DNA of 64,000 nt. It comes from Alginatibacterium sediminis. Its GTDB lineage: Bacteria; Pseudomonadota; Gammaproteobacteria; Enterobacterales; Celerinatantimonadaceae. The DNA is taken from positions 434,001 to 498,000 of the forward strand of contig NZ_RAQO01000004.1 of the NCBI RefSeq assembly GCF_003610775.1, written 5' to 3'. Below the pieces are notes generated by a model. The model did not search any database and was not told the origin of the DNA. It saw only the letters and a list, made by a program, of their open reading frames with translations. A program made the position numbers and the translations under genes. Within the stretch, counting starts at the first letter, position 1, and each line of letters opens with the position of its first letter. Shown one piece after another: positions 1 to 10,307 of the stretch.

Positions 1-899
1 TATATGTGGTTGGTATTTTAGCTGCGGTATTCACCGGGATGGTGTTAAAGCATACGCTACTGCCAGGTAAAACTCAGGATTCGATTCTCGAGCTCCCGGA
101 TTGGCAGATCCCAAGACTCAAAAACGTAATGATATTGACCTATCAAAAAGTAAAAGGTTTCATCTTTGGGGCGGGTAAAACTATTGTGGTAGTCGTCGCT
201 ATCCTTAGTATTCTTAACAACATAAGTTTTCAATCTGAGGGCCTCAAATCAGACAATAGTAATTCAATTCTTAGTCAAGCTAGTCAATTGGTAACTCCGC
301 TTTTTAGTCCGATGGGTATAGAAAACGACAACTGGCAAGCAACGGTTGGCATCGTTACAGGCATATTTGCTAAAGAAGCGGTCGTAGGAACGCTAAATTC
401 GCTTTATTCACCTAGTGTTGATGAGCATGAAGAATGGACCTATTTGGGGCGTTCCCAAGAAGCCATTGAATCAATCGTTGAAAACACCTTCGATATGGAC
501 TTTTCAGATCCATTAGGTATTGCTGTAGATGTTGCAGATACAAGTTCTGAAGCTGCAACAATCAACGAAGTTGAAGAAAGCACCTTAACACGATTACAGT
601 CTTCATTTACTCAAGCCTCAGCTTTCTCGTACCTGCTCTTTATTCTAATGTATTTACCATGCGCTGCAGCTATGGGGGCTTTAGTCAAGGAGCATGGACG
701 TCCATGGGCAAGCTTCATTGCACTATGGAGCACTGGATTGGCGTACGCGAGTGCCGTTTTATTTTATCAACTTAGCCAAATTAACACTCAGCCTTTGCAA
801 GCAAGTTTGATCAGCGCTGTGGTCATTGGTATGACACTTAGCGTGATCATTGCTCTAAAAATTTATTCGAGACGTAGCTATGATCTTGCAAGCGCTTAA
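1..899 (+). CDS. feoB: Ferrous iron transporter FeoB, C-terminal part (5' end outside window)
   Basis: This is the membrane-embedded C-terminal part of FeoB, the inner-membrane GTP-driven Fe(II) importer. The reading frame is open from the left edge (codons in frame from base 3), so the N-terminal G-protein domain and the first membrane segments lie outside the window. What is visible includes the Gate-type segment with GAGKTIVVVV, the motif FAKEAVVGTL, and a final set of hydrophobic helices (about residues 205-290 of the visible part). An acidic insertion between two helices (around DEHEEWTYLG to EVEES) is typical of marine FeoB proteins as I remember them. The end overlaps feoC by 20 bases, which indicates an feo operon. 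The identification is solid; the truncation is an effect of the window edge. Confidence 0.93.
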   Translation, partial: YVVGILAAVFTGMVLKHTLLPGKTQDSILELPDWQIPRLKNVMILTYQKVKGFIFGAGKTIVVVVAILSILNNISFQSEGLKSDNSNSILSQASQLVTPLFSPMGIENDNWQATVGIVTGIFAKEAVVGTLNSLYSPSVDEHEEWTYLGRSQEAIESIVENTFDMDFSDPLGIAVDVADTSSEAATINEVEESTLTRLQSSFTQASAFSYLLFILMYLPCAAAMGALVKEHGRPWASFIALWSTGLAYASAVLFYQLSQINTQPLQASLISAVVIGMTLSVIIALKIYSRRSYDLASA

Positions 900-1128
900 G
901 CAGTACATTCAGAATAACCCTGGCTGCAGCTTGCATGATTTAAGTGTCCATTTCGCAATGAGCGAAGATGCAAGTATGGCAATGCTTAACAGTTGGGTGA
1001 AACGAGGGAAGCTAAATATTGAAAAAACAGAGGGCTGTGCAGTTGGAAGTTGTCATTGTGATGCCTCGCTCTCGCAGGTTTATCTGCGGTGGTGTGATGA
1101 TTTAAGCATTGGTGTTTCTAAACGTTAA
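880..1128 (+). CDS. feoC: FeoC-like winged-helix protein of the Fe(II) transport operon
   Basis: This 82-residue protein starts inside the end of feoB. FeoC proteins are small winged-helix proteins that accompany FeoB and are thought to regulate or stabilise it; in some species they carry a cysteine cluster. Here the first ~55 residues fit a helix-turn-helix (LHDLSVHFAMSEDASMAMLN), and they are followed by a Cys-rich stretch (CAVGSCHC, plus a later Cys in RWCDD) where an Fe-S cluster could sit. The 20-base overlap with feoB implies translational coupling; no strong ribosome binding site is visible. No clear terminator follows, and the next gene is on the opposite strand. The assignment rests on length, the Cys cluster and position. 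Confidence 0.8.
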   Translation: MILQALKQYIQNNPGCSLHDLSVHFAMSEDASMAMLNSWVKRGKLNIEKTEGCAVGSCHCDASLSQVYLRWCDDLSIGVSKR

Positions 1129-1191
1129 CTGGCCTAAATAATAGAAACCGTCCATGATTAAACCTTGTTCAGCAAAGACCTTAGATTTTAA

Positions 1192-2304
1192 CTAACGGGT
1201 TCGTTCAAGCCATAAGCTAAATAAAATATTGTTGATTTGATACGATCCTGTATCTACTTTTGAAACATCATCTAATCGCTCCAAAGCAGTGATTGATTGA
1301 TTTAATGCTTGCTTAGTCAAATTTACACGATCTAAATTAAGCTGAGAGAATACGCTTTCTCCGTTAGCGTAGGCGATAGCCTTTAACGCCTTTTTAAGTC
1401 GAGGCGGATAACTAATAAACTTATCTCTAAACTCGTCATCGTAAGCGGTGACTAAGTTTGCTAGAACTCGCTCACAATCTTCCTTTGATGGTTTGACTGT
1501 TTGCTCAGCGTAAAAACGATAACAACATTGTAGTAAAAGTCGAGTTTGACCGCGAACACTGTGATACAAGGATTCAAAAGCTTGCTCTTGAAAATGTGTG
1601 CTTAGTTTATCTTCGCAGAAAGCTTTAATAGCGCTGATCTCCACACCTTTGATCGACATCGGTGTTGTCATACCGTGCCAGGGTTGGCTTTCCTTGTTTA
1701 ATAGATTGCGAAGAATACTTTTTTTAGAGCCACTAAAGATAAAACTTAGCTTGCGGTTTGATTGAGAAATGGTGCGTAACTTGGCATCAATTTTTATCTT
1801 TTTTATACCTTTGATCTGCTGAAACTCATCAAAAGCAATAACCGCATGACTACAGTGGCTATGCTGACAGTAGTCTTCTATAAGACCAATCGCAGAGGTG
1901 AGTAACTTGTCAAAATCTTTGATCTCAATACTAGGCTTAAAAGCAAAACTGTCTCCTGAACGGGTTGGTTGAAACTCAACTCCTTTTACTCGAGATAAAA
2001 TATCCAATAACTTTGACGTCTGAGAGCGTAGGGTGCTTGGCGTTGCCTTTTCAACGGCTACATATAATTCTCTGGCAAAATCCATTTCATCAACTATCGA
2101 ATATAAGTCCACATATATTGGAAGTATTGAACTAGGTGCTTCAGCGAAGGCTTTTAAGATTAGGCTTGTTTTACCGTAACGTCGATCCCCATAAAGCATG
2201 ACATTGGCTTGATTGCTCATAAGGTCTACAAGCCTTGCCAATTCCTCGCTACGACCACAAAACTGGTCGGTGTCAGATACTTTGTCAAAGCTAAATGGAT
2301 TCAT
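1192..2304 (-). CDS. AAA-type P-loop ATPase, archaeal-ATPase-like family
   Basis: This 370-residue protein has an N-terminal nucleotide-binding domain. The Walker A motif is GDRRYGKT (residues 39-46) and the Walker B motif is VIAFDEF (D159, E160), with a sensor-like serine segment (FIFSGSKKS) further on. The C-terminal ~100 residues look like a winged helix (KKALKAIAYANGESVFSQLN). This layout matches the family of stand-alone AAA ATPases (Arch_ATPase/AAA_34-like) found scattered through bacteria and archaea. Their cellular role is generally unknown, although some act near DNA or in stress and defence islands. The ATG start is preceded by AAGG about seven bases upstream. The gene stands alone between feoC and an oxidoreductase. 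Palindromic sequences lie 55-100 bases upstream. I would not give it a specific function. Confidence 0.75.
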   Translation of the reverse strand: MNPFSFDKVSDTDQFCGRSEELARLVDLMSNQANVMLYGDRRYGKTSLILKAFAEAPSSILPIYVDLYSIVDEMDFARELYVAVEKATPSTLRSQTSKLLDILSRVKGVEFQPTRSGDSFAFKPSIEIKDFDKLLTSAIGLIEDYCQHSHCSHAVIAFDEFQQIKGIKKIKIDAKLRTISQSNRKLSFIFSGSKKSILRNLLNKESQPWHGMTTPMSIKGVEISAIKAFCEDKLSTHFQEQAFESLYHSVRGQTRLLLQCCYRFYAEQTVKPSKEDCERVLANLVTAYDDEFRDKFISYPPRLKKALKAIAYANGESVFSQLNLDRVNLTKQALNQSITALERLDDVSKVDTGSYQINNILFSLWLERTR

Positions 2305-2359
2305 GATGTTGCCTTAGTCACTGTTAGTTAAGTTAATGGTAACGAGTAGGGCGCAACGT

Positions 2360-2404
2360 TTTACACGATACTAATTAGTAAAGTGTATAACGATACCGTG
2401 TAAA
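2360..2404. promoter_or_regulatory. Nested inverted repeats upstream of the AAA ATPase
   Basis: An 11-base arm TTTACACGATA (2360-2370) is matched 23 bases later by TACCGTGTAAA (2394-2404), with one mismatch. The perfect 12-base palindrome TACTAATTAGTA sits between them at 2369-2380. The block lies 56-100 bases upstream of the ATPase start and could be an operator. No protein can be assigned from the sequence. Confidence 0.4.
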
Positions 2405-2570
2405 GTCAACGCTTAGTTAGAAAAGGGGATTAGCTTAGTTTGGGGCGACGCTGTCTGTTCACTTCAAAGCCCTAGGCTTACTTAATGTGTAAGCAGTTTG
2501 TTAGCGTTTGAGAGTGAGGTGCTTAAGTTTGCTCACACTTTGCCATTCGCAAACGACGACGTTGAGCGTT

Positions 2571-3221
2571 CTAATTTCGAGCAAAACGGTTAATTTGATC
2601 GCTACCTTGGACTAGTAGGTTAGATTGGTCAGAGCTTAGCGTAGCGTTAACTAAAGCCTTTGCTAAGTTTTCAATCTCAGTGGGGCGCATAGACGCAGGG
2701 ATGATAAATTTCAACATCGAGCTGAGCTTAATCGCTATGTACTCTAGTGGGCGCTTGTCTGCAGACCGGCTACCAGATAAAAGTGAAGGTCTAATGATCA
2801 CCAGTTGCTCAAGTTCTAGTTGCGATAAGCTAGTTTCTATTTCCGCTTTGGTACGAGAATACAAACTCAATGCCTTGTGACTTGTCCCCATGGACGAAAC
2901 ATAGCTGAGTTTCTTTGCACCAAAATGTAGTGCTCGAGCACATAACTGTAAACATAAATCACGTTCAATTTTCACAAAGTTAGCTTTGCTACCCGCTTGT
3001 TTCAGTGTAGTACCGAAACAGCAAATAACATGGCTAGAGTTTGCCTGCTTAGGCTCTTGGTGCAAATACTCATCGAAACTAATTTGTAGAAGCTTTGCGT
3101 GCTCAGGCAGCGCTTTGCGCGTAGGAGCAATAACCTGTTCTACTTGTGGATTTGCCAATAACAACGCGAGCACAGCTTTTCCGGTTAAACCACTGGCGCC
3201 AATTAAAGTTAGACGAATCAT
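2571..3221 (-). CDS. NAD(P)-binding Rossmann-fold protein (atypical SDR / HTATIP2-like)
   Basis: This 216-residue single-domain protein begins with a Rossmann dinucleotide-binding motif, GASGLTG (residues 8-14 from the chosen start), followed by a strand ending in APTRK. It carries an SDR-like YSRTKAEIE segment in which Tyr and Lys have the usual YxxxK spacing, and the motif VIRPSLLSG typical of atypical SDRs and NAD(P)H-binding proteins related to human HTATIP2. Members are reductases or redox-sensing proteins; the substrate here is unknown. Two ATGs are possible. I chose the second (3221) because AGAGG lies six bases before it, whereas it directly abuts the first ATG (3227). It is probably monocistronic. 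Confidence 0.75.
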   Translation of the reverse strand: MIRLTLIGASGLTGKAVLALLLANPQVEQVIAPTRKALPEHAKLLQISFDEYLHQEPKQANSSHVICCFGTTLKQAGSKANFVKIERDLCLQLCARALHFGAKKLSYVSSMGTSHKALSLYSRTKAEIETSLSQLELEQLVIIRPSLLSGSRSADKRPLEYIAIKLSSMLKFIIPASMRPTEIENLAKALVNATLSSDQSNLLVQGSDQINRFARN

Positions 3222-3324
3222 ACGCATCCTCTGAAAACTAATTTAATGCTAGACTACTTCACAAATTATTGGCTGTAAGCCTTTTATTGATTTGAACTTC
3301 TAATTTTATTTCAAGGACACGTTT

Positions 3325-3807
3325 ATGCAAGTACAAGACAAAACTGTAGTATCTTTCCGATTTAAACTTTTTAACCAAGCAGGAGAGTTGGTTGATGAGA
3401 GTGGTGAGCAGCCTTTACTATACCTTGTCGGTCAACACGGCATGTTGCCAGGCTTAGCTAAATCGTTTCTTGAAAAGTCTAAGGGCGATAGCTACAGCTT
3501 AGATTTAAGCGCTGAAGAAGGATTTGGAGAACGTAAGGCTGACTCGGCACAACGGGTTTCCCGCAATAAAATATTCCCAAAAACGAAGCTCAGTCCTGGT
3601 CAAGATGTTGTTTGGGATTCACCTGAAGGGCAAATCCAAGTGACGGTTATCAAGTCAGGACTTAAAATGGTAGATATTGATACCAATCATCCATTAGCTG
3701 GTGAACCAGTACGCTTCGATGTAGAAATTACTGATGTACGCGTGGCCAGTGACGACGAAGTTGCTCACGGACACGCGCATGGCGCTGGTGGACATGAACA
3801 CCACTAA
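3325..3807 (+). CDS. FKBP-type peptidyl-prolyl isomerase, SlyD-like
   Basis: This 160-residue protein catalyses, by family, cis-trans isomerisation of prolyl bonds and acts as a chaperone in the cytoplasm. The FKBP domain spans roughly residues 1-70 and 115-140, with an inserted IF/flap domain between (about 72-120). The pattern of VVSFRFKLFNQAGELVD, LVGQHGMLPGL and EEGFGER is characteristic of SlyD/FkpB proteins. The short C-terminal tail is His-rich (HGHAHGAGGHEHH), as in metal-binding SlyD, which can deliver nickel to hydrogenase. AAGGAC precedes the ATG by a suitable distance. Because of the His tail I consider SlyD more likely than FkpB, although the tail is shorter than in E. coli SlyD. 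Confidence 0.85.
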   Translation: MQVQDKTVVSFRFKLFNQAGELVDESGEQPLLYLVGQHGMLPGLAKSFLEKSKGDSYSLDLSAEEGFGERKADSAQRVSRNKIFPKTKLSPGQDVVWDSPEGQIQVTVIKSGLKMVDIDTNHPLAGEPVRFDVEITDVRVASDDEVAHGHAHGAGGHEHH

Positions 3808-3954
3808 GACTGAAATATAACTGCAACAAATAATCAACTTTTTGTGAGCTTTGAAAAGGGTTTCGCAATTATATACTGCTATATAAGCGTCTGGCTTTAG
3901 TAATATAACGCGAATTTGGCTTTATGTAGCGAATTACCTTAATTCAACTTGCAA

Positions 3955-3970
3955 TGTGATCTGCATCACA
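3955..3970. promoter_or_regulatory. Predicted CRP binding site 1
   Basis: TGTGA-TCTGCA-TCACA is a perfect match to the symmetrical CRP half-sites TGTGA-N6-TCACA. It lies 70 bases upstream of a 27-codon small reading frame. A second near-perfect copy follows with centres 29 bases apart. The operator is recognised from the E. coli/Vibrio CRP consensus; binding is inferred. Confidence 0.75.
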
Positions 3971-3983
3971 CTAATATTCTAAA

Positions 3984-3999
3984 TGTGACCTGTGTCACG
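3984..3999. promoter_or_regulatory. Predicted CRP binding site 2
   Basis: TGTGA-CCTGTG-TCACG matches the CRP consensus at nine of the ten half-site positions. It ends 25 bases before the ATG at 4025. If the first site activates from -41.5, this second one would sit on the core promoter and act as a repressing site; other arrangements are possible, because no start point is known. Confidence 0.65.
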
Positions 4000-4024
4000 T
4001 TATTGAATTTTATGAGGACGCACT

Positions 4025-4108
4025 ATGTTTGATTATTTTGGAAGTTTGGCAACGATGTATTATTTGAAGAACGCAAATGATGAACCCACTGAAGATTTGC
4101 ATCGTTAA
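4025..4108 (+). CDS. Small hypothetical protein (27 aa) behind paired CRP sites
   Basis: A 27-codon frame begins with ATG 4025, preceded by TGAGGA at a normal distance, and ends with TAA at 4106-4108. The peptide starts MFDYFGSLATMYYLKN and ends in an acidic/basic tail (ANDEPTEDLHR), so it is amphipathic rather than a clear membrane helix. It is the first element of what looks like an independent ~260-base transcript: two CRP sites upstream, this frame, a perfect stem-loop (4123-4139), a second minimal frame of four codons (4221-4235), then a terminator. I do not recognise the peptide. It could be a real small protein or part of a dual-function regulatory RNA. Confidence 0.5.
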   Translation: MFDYFGSLATMYYLKNANDEPTEDLHR

Positions 4109-4122
4109 TGGCTTTGTCGCAA

Positions 4123-4139
4123 CAGCAAGGTACTTGCTG
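4123..4139 (+). other. Perfect RNA hairpin in the CRP-controlled transcript
   Basis: CAGCAAG (4123-4129) pairs perfectly with CTTGCTG (4133-4139) around a three-base loop. It sits 15 bases after the small frame and has no U-tract, so it is a structural element rather than a terminator. Confidence 0.5.
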
Positions 4140-4236
4140 CCGTCGACTTAGCTTAGTGTTCGATTATGACCCTTATCAGCGCGCATGCCGTTTTGAGATG
4201 CGAATGAAAAGGAGACTAAAATGAACCAGCGTTAGT

Positions 4237-4270
4237 AAGGCCTGTCTCTATATGTTACAGGCCTTTTTTT
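4237..4270 (+). terminator. Rho-independent terminator of the small CRP-linked transcript
   Basis: AAGGCCTGT (4237-4245) pairs perfectly with ACAGGCCTT (4257-4265) around an 11-base loop, followed by a T-run. The T-run is only on the plus strand, so it ends the small plus-strand transcript. The convergent MFS gene ends at its edge. Confidence 0.85.
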
Positions 4271-5438
4271 ATGCTGTTTTAAATAACAGCCATTCTTTTC
4301 CAGGTTTCGGAATCGCCGGAATCAATAAGCTACACAGTAATGAGCATAGCGCAATAAGAGCGCCTATCCAAAAGACCAAACTAGGCTGAACCAACCAAAG
4401 CATGCCCAGCAATCCGGGTAATACCACCGCTGCAATATGGTTGATAGTAAAACTTACCCCAGCTGTAGATGCAATGTCCTTAGGATCTGCGATTTTTTGA
4501 AAGTAAGTTTTGACCGCAATCGCCAGAGCGAAAAACAAATGGTCTACAACGTAGAGTACCGCTGCAGCAACAGCAGAGTCTACAACTGCATAACCTGAGA
4601 ATACGATGATCAGCCCTATGTATTCGATACACAAAGCTTTGCGTTCGCCGATACGACCAACCCAGCGCCCAATCGCGCTAGCGAACAGCATATTGAAAAC
4701 TTGGTTAACTAGAAATAATAAAGCGATATTTGATGCTGAATAGTCAAATCGTTCCACCATTAAGAAGCCAGCAAAAACTACAAAAATTTGGCGTCGAGCA
4801 CCACTGAAAAATGTTAATAAATAGAATAATGCATAGCGAGGTCTTAATACGAGGTGCTTATGCTGAGCATGTTCGGTCGTGAACAGGGGATAGCGCCATG
4901 CAAAATACAGCACAGCAAACATCGCAATCGAGCCAAAAACGAGATACAGGTACTTGTATTCGATATGGTAAAACTCGAGTAACAACCACAGCAAGCCATA
5001 GGCGATAACAGAAGCCCCGCCTTTAACTGCTAAAGCTTTGCCCATAAACCCTGCAGTTTGACTAGCAGGGATCCATTGTAAAGTTAGCGATTGATTGCAC
5101 GTCTCAAAATAATGAAACCCGATCGACATTATTACAGTCGTAAAATAAAGACCATATGCACTAGGGAAGTATCCCGTGATCGCAATACCGAAGCCGAGTA
5201 CAAACAAACTAATAAGTGCAAAGCGTTGTTCGTTAAGAACTAAAAGAATATACACAGCAGTAAAAGCTAGAAATCCTGGTATTTCACGTAAGCTTTGTAA
5301 AATACCTATTTGTTGCCCATTAAACTGTGCTACCTCAATGGTGAAATTGTTTATCAATACCATCCAAATGGAAAAGCTAAATGGCATTAAAAATGCCATT
5401 GATAACAGTAGTCGCTGTTTATTCTGTAATTGATTCAT
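4269..5438 (-). CDS. Major facilitator superfamily transporter, about 12 membrane segments
   Basis: This 389-residue polytopic membrane protein has evenly spaced hydrophobic helices across its full length and charged loops such as GRWVGRIGERKAL, a form of the MFS loop motif. A central basic loop (around HAQHKHLVLRP) separates two six-helix halves. Substrate is unknown; the overall shape recalls the MFS_1-like/3-phenylpropionate-type carriers. I chose the ATG at 5438 because AAGAAGAGACC precedes it, while the upstream in-frame ATG (5471) has no ribosome binding site. The start lies 20 bases inside the end of the J-domain gene, so the two are probably translated from one message. Confidence 0.8.
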   Translation of the reverse strand: MNQLQNKQRLLLSMAFLMPFSFSIWMVLINNFTIEVAQFNGQQIGILQSLREIPGFLAFTAVYILLVLNEQRFALISLFVLGFGIAITGYFPSAYGLYFTTVIMSIGFHYFETCNQSLTLQWIPASQTAGFMGKALAVKGGASVIAYGLLWLLLEFYHIEYKYLYLVFGSIAMFAVLYFAWRYPLFTTEHAQHKHLVLRPRYALFYLLTFFSGARRQIFVVFAGFLMVERFDYSASNIALLFLVNQVFNMLFASAIGRWVGRIGERKALCIEYIGLIIVFSGYAVVDSAVAAAVLYVVDHLFFALAIAVKTYFQKIADPKDIASTAGVSFTINHIAAVVLPGLLGMLWLVQPSLVFWIGALIALCSLLCSLLIPAIPKPGKEWLLFKTA

Positions 5439-6222
5439 TGGTCTCTTCTTTTTCGACTGTAGCATTTTCAACGACAGGAACTACAGGCTCAAGTGGGATA
5501 GCGCTAATTGGGGCATAGCTACTTAACTGCGGAAATTGATCAATGATTCCAGATTTGGAAGCGAGTAGGGTTAGCAATTCTGCTTGTTGCCTTTGATCTG
5601 CTTGCGCATATTGTTCGCGGGCTTGTGAAAGGCGGAGACTTTGTTTAAGCGCCCATATTTGTTCTTCAAGACTGGCGCTTTGTTGATCGCTAAGCGCTAT
5701 TTTTTGTTGCTGTAAGTCATCAATAGCAATTTGTTGGACGTTTACAGCTAGTTGTTTATCTAATTGTTGTTGTAGCACATTTTTATCAGCCAAAATTAGT
5801 TGGTTTTGATTTTGCAATCGCAAGGCATAGAAGCTTGCCACGAAGGTGATACAACACAGTAACACTGCAATCAACAAAGTTAAAAAACGCGAACTTGATT
5901 GATTGCTGGATTTTGTTTCAATTATTTCCAGAGTAGCTTGTTTTTTTAGTAATTGGTTTTGACGGATCAGTTGGGCTTTACCGCGCTGTAGCTGACGTTG
6001 TTTTTCTTCTATCTGGCCAAGCTGATTGGGATCGCTGAAAAATGCTAGTTTGTCGCCGTTTCCACTTTTTACTTGTTGATAGCTGATTTTGACGAGATTC
6101 ATTAGTGCATCACTACCCCCTTTATCTGGGTGACAACGATTGGCCAATGCTTTATAGCGCTTGCGCGCAAGCTCGACACTAATATCCTTTTTTAAGCCTA
6201 AGACTTGTGAAAAACTAGCCAT
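5419..6222 (-). CDS. Membrane-anchored J-domain protein with coiled-coil region
   Basis: This 267-residue protein has an N-terminal J domain (residues ~3-60) with the essential HPD tripeptide at residues 31-33 (CHPDKGGSD), which in the family stimulates Hsp70 (DnaK) ATPase. A Gln/Arg/Lys-rich helix follows, then one transmembrane segment (RFLTLLIAVLLCCITFVASF), then a long Gln-rich predicted coiled coil and a Pro/acidic tail. There is no G/F or zinc-finger region, so this is a type III J protein. The ATG at 6222 is preferred over an upstream TTG. The gene overlaps the MFS transporter by 20 bases. Its client is unknown; an effect on the neighbouring transporter is only a guess. Confidence 0.75.
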   Translation of the reverse strand: MASFSQVLGLKKDISVELARKRYKALANRCHPDKGGSDALMNLVKISYQQVKSGNGDKLAFFSDPNQLGQIEEKQRQLQRGKAQLIRQNQLLKKQATLEIIETKSSNQSSSRFLTLLIAVLLCCITFVASFYALRLQNQNQLILADKNVLQQQLDKQLAVNVQQIAIDDLQQQKIALSDQQSASLEEQIWALKQSLRLSQAREQYAQADQRQQAELLTLLASKSGIIDQFPQLSSYAPISAIPLEPVVPVVENATVEKEETNESITE

Positions 6223-6397
6223 GAGAAATCCATTCTTCGCGATAGCGTTGTAGTGTATCAACTTGTCGTGATTTTTATAGCCGATATACGATACGGATTA
6301 CTCAATTGTGAAAGCAATTTAACGACTTGACTACTTTATGGCCAAAATCTCAAGCCAGTGTCGTAAAATTTGTCTAAAAACTTGCGAAAACTAGGGT

Positions 6398-6424
6398 AAA
6401 TGGTATTTTCTGCCCACACCATTT
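6398..6424 (+). promoter_or_regulatory. Inverted repeat in the efpL leader
   Basis: AAATGGT (6398-6404) and ACCATTT (6418-6424) form a perfect seven-base stem with a 13-base loop. It ends two bases before the AGAGG ribosome binding site of efpL and could modulate access to it. Weak evidence, no family match. Confidence 0.3.
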
Positions 6425-6440
6425 TAGAGGATTGGAAGCG

Positions 6441-7013
6441 ATGCCAAAGGCAAGTGAAGTCAAAAAGAACGCAGCACTGGTTCATAACGACAAAGTATTT
6501 ATGGTTAAAGAGATTAGCAAACTGACCCCTAGTGGTCGTGCGGGAGCTAGCCTCTATCGCATGCGTTTGTATGATGTCGTAACGGGTCTTAAAGTTGATG
6601 AGAGCTTTAAAGCTGATGAAATGCTCACGCTGGCGGATTTAAGTCGACGAAACGCTATGTTTTCCTATATCGATGGAGAAGAATATGTGTTTATGGATAA
6701 CGAAGATTATACCCCGTATAACTTCAACCAAGAGCCTATAGCAGACGAACTTCGCTACATCGACGAGCAAACTCAAGGTATTCAAGTTGTATTGGTTGAC
6801 GGAGCTCCTGTTGCTATTGAGCTACCCTCATCTGTCGAGTTAGTCATTACCGAAACAGACCCGTCTATCAAAGGTGCTTCAGCTAGCGCTCGTACTAAAC
6901 CTGCAATAATGAGTACCGGTCTAAGCGTTCAAGTTCCTGAGTACATTGCAACTGGCGACAAAATTAAAGTGAACACAGCCGATGCAAAATTTATGGGCCG
7001 TGCCGACAAATAA
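6441..7013 (+). CDS. yeiP: Elongation factor P-like protein EfpL (YeiP)
   Basis: This 190-residue protein is the same length as E. coli YeiP and has three beta-barrel domains: KOW-like (1-65), EF-P central (66-125, with [11 protein letters not shown]), and C-terminal OB (ending KFMGRADK). EF-P-type proteins relieve ribosome stalling. In the YeiP/EfpL branch the tip of the first domain carries Arg rather than a modified Lys, and here the tip loop reads TPSGRAGAS, consistent with that branch. The start is ATG 6441, with AGAGG upstream; an in-frame TTG at 6432 is not needed. It is monocistronic, with a bidirectional terminator downstream shared with convergent purB. Confidence 0.92.
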   Translation: MPKASEVKKNAALVHNDKVFMVKEISKLTPSGRAGASLYRMRLYDVVTGLKVDESFKADEMLTLADLSRRNAMFSYIDGEEYVFMDNEDYTPYNFNQEPIADELRYIDEQTQGIQVVLVDGAPVAIELPSSVELVITETDPSIKGASASARTKPAIMSTGLSVQVPEYIATGDKIKVNTADAKFMGRADK

Positions 7014-7032
7014 CTGCCAGTGTTAGATACAA

Positions 7033-7064
7033 AAAAGGCTGCTCATTGAGCAGCCTTTTGTTTT
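7033..7064. terminator. Bidirectional terminator between efpL and purB
   Basis: AAAGGCTGCTC and the complementary GAGCAGCCTTT form a strong stem with a short loop. T-runs lie on both outer sides (A-run before, TTTTGTTTT after), so it can end both convergent genes. Confidence 0.85.
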
Positions 7065-7077
7065 ACGCAATTACTGA

Positions 7078-9082
<2,005 letters not shown>

Positions 9083-9086
<4 letters not shown>

Positions 9087-10219
9087 AGCGAATCCTTGTT
9101 TGCAATGCGCTGTTCTATGATGCCGCCGCCAAGGCATACTTCATCTTTATAGAACACCACCGACTGACCCGGTGTGACAGCAATTTGAGGGTCGTCAAAA
9201 ATGACGGACACTTTGTCGTCAGACAATGGATATACCCAACATGGAATATCCGTTTGGCGGTAGCGAGTTTTAACACTGCAACGCAAGGCCTCTGCTAAAG
9301 TTTTGCGATCAACCCAATGAAGTTGGTTAGCTAATAGAGCTTCGCTTTTGAGGCGAGGGTGATCATGACCTTGTCCGACGACCAAAACATTACGTTCGAT
9401 GTCTTTATCAACGACATACCAAGGATCTTCACTGCCATCTTTGGTGCCGCCAATACCTAGGCCCTTGCGTTGACCAAGGGTGTGATACATCAAGCCCTGG
9501 TGTTCGCCGATGTGTTCGCCTTCGCTACTTTCGATTGGACCCGGTTGCGCGGGTAAATATTGCGCCAGAAAATCAGTAAACTTACGCTCTCCGATGAAGC
9601 AGATCCCAGTACTGTCTTTTTTATCGTGTGTCACCAGACCTTGTTGTTCAGCAATATGACGTACTAGCGGCTTTTCGATATCTCCAACAGGAAATAGCGT
9701 TTGGGCGATGTGTTTTTCTTCAAGAGTATATAAAAAGTAGCTTTGGTCTTTGTTGCTATCGAGACCACGTAACATTTGCCAATGGCCGTCTTGGAAACGG
9801 CGTTGGACATAATGACCGGTCGCAATGTAGTCGGCTGCTAGTTCTTCGGCAGCAAACTCTAAAAAGGCTTTAAACTTAATCTCTTTATTGCACATGATAT
9901 CTGGGTTTGGCGTACGTCCAGCTTTGTACTCTTCAAGGAAGTGTTCAAAGACGTTATCCCAATATTCAGCTGCAAAATTGATGGTATGAAGCTTTATCCC
10001 TAGCTTGTCACAAACCTTTTGTGCGTCGGCTAAATCTTCAGCTGCCGCGCAGTATTCAGAGTTGTCGTCTTCTTCCCAGTTTTTCATAAACAGACCTTCA
10101 ACCTGATAACCCTGTTGAATTAAAAGGTAGGCTGAAACGGAAGAATCAACACCGCCGGACATTCCGACGACGACTTTTTTATTAGCGTTATCGCTTGTAG
10201 GCTCAGGGATATAGTTCAT
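9083..10219 (-). CDS. mnmA: tRNA-specific 2-thiouridylase MnmA
   Basis: This 378-residue enzyme thiolates U34 of tRNA-Lys, -Glu and -Gln using sulfur relayed from IscS through the Tus proteins; tusE is also in this window. The PP-loop ATP site SGGVDS is at residues 21-26. Catalytic cysteines appear in [13 protein letters not shown] and [10 protein letters not shown], and the C-terminal barrel ends with [12 protein letters not shown], all as in E. coli MnmA. ATG 10219 is preferred over the TTG one codon earlier. It sits between rluE and hflD in a minus-strand operon. Confidence 0.97.
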
Positions 10220-10307
10220 CAATAGACTGTAATAGCTTTCGCGTGTTAAAAATTTGGCGCAATTCTAGCAGAAACACAAGGTGATACCAATCACAAAACA
10301 GGACAGT

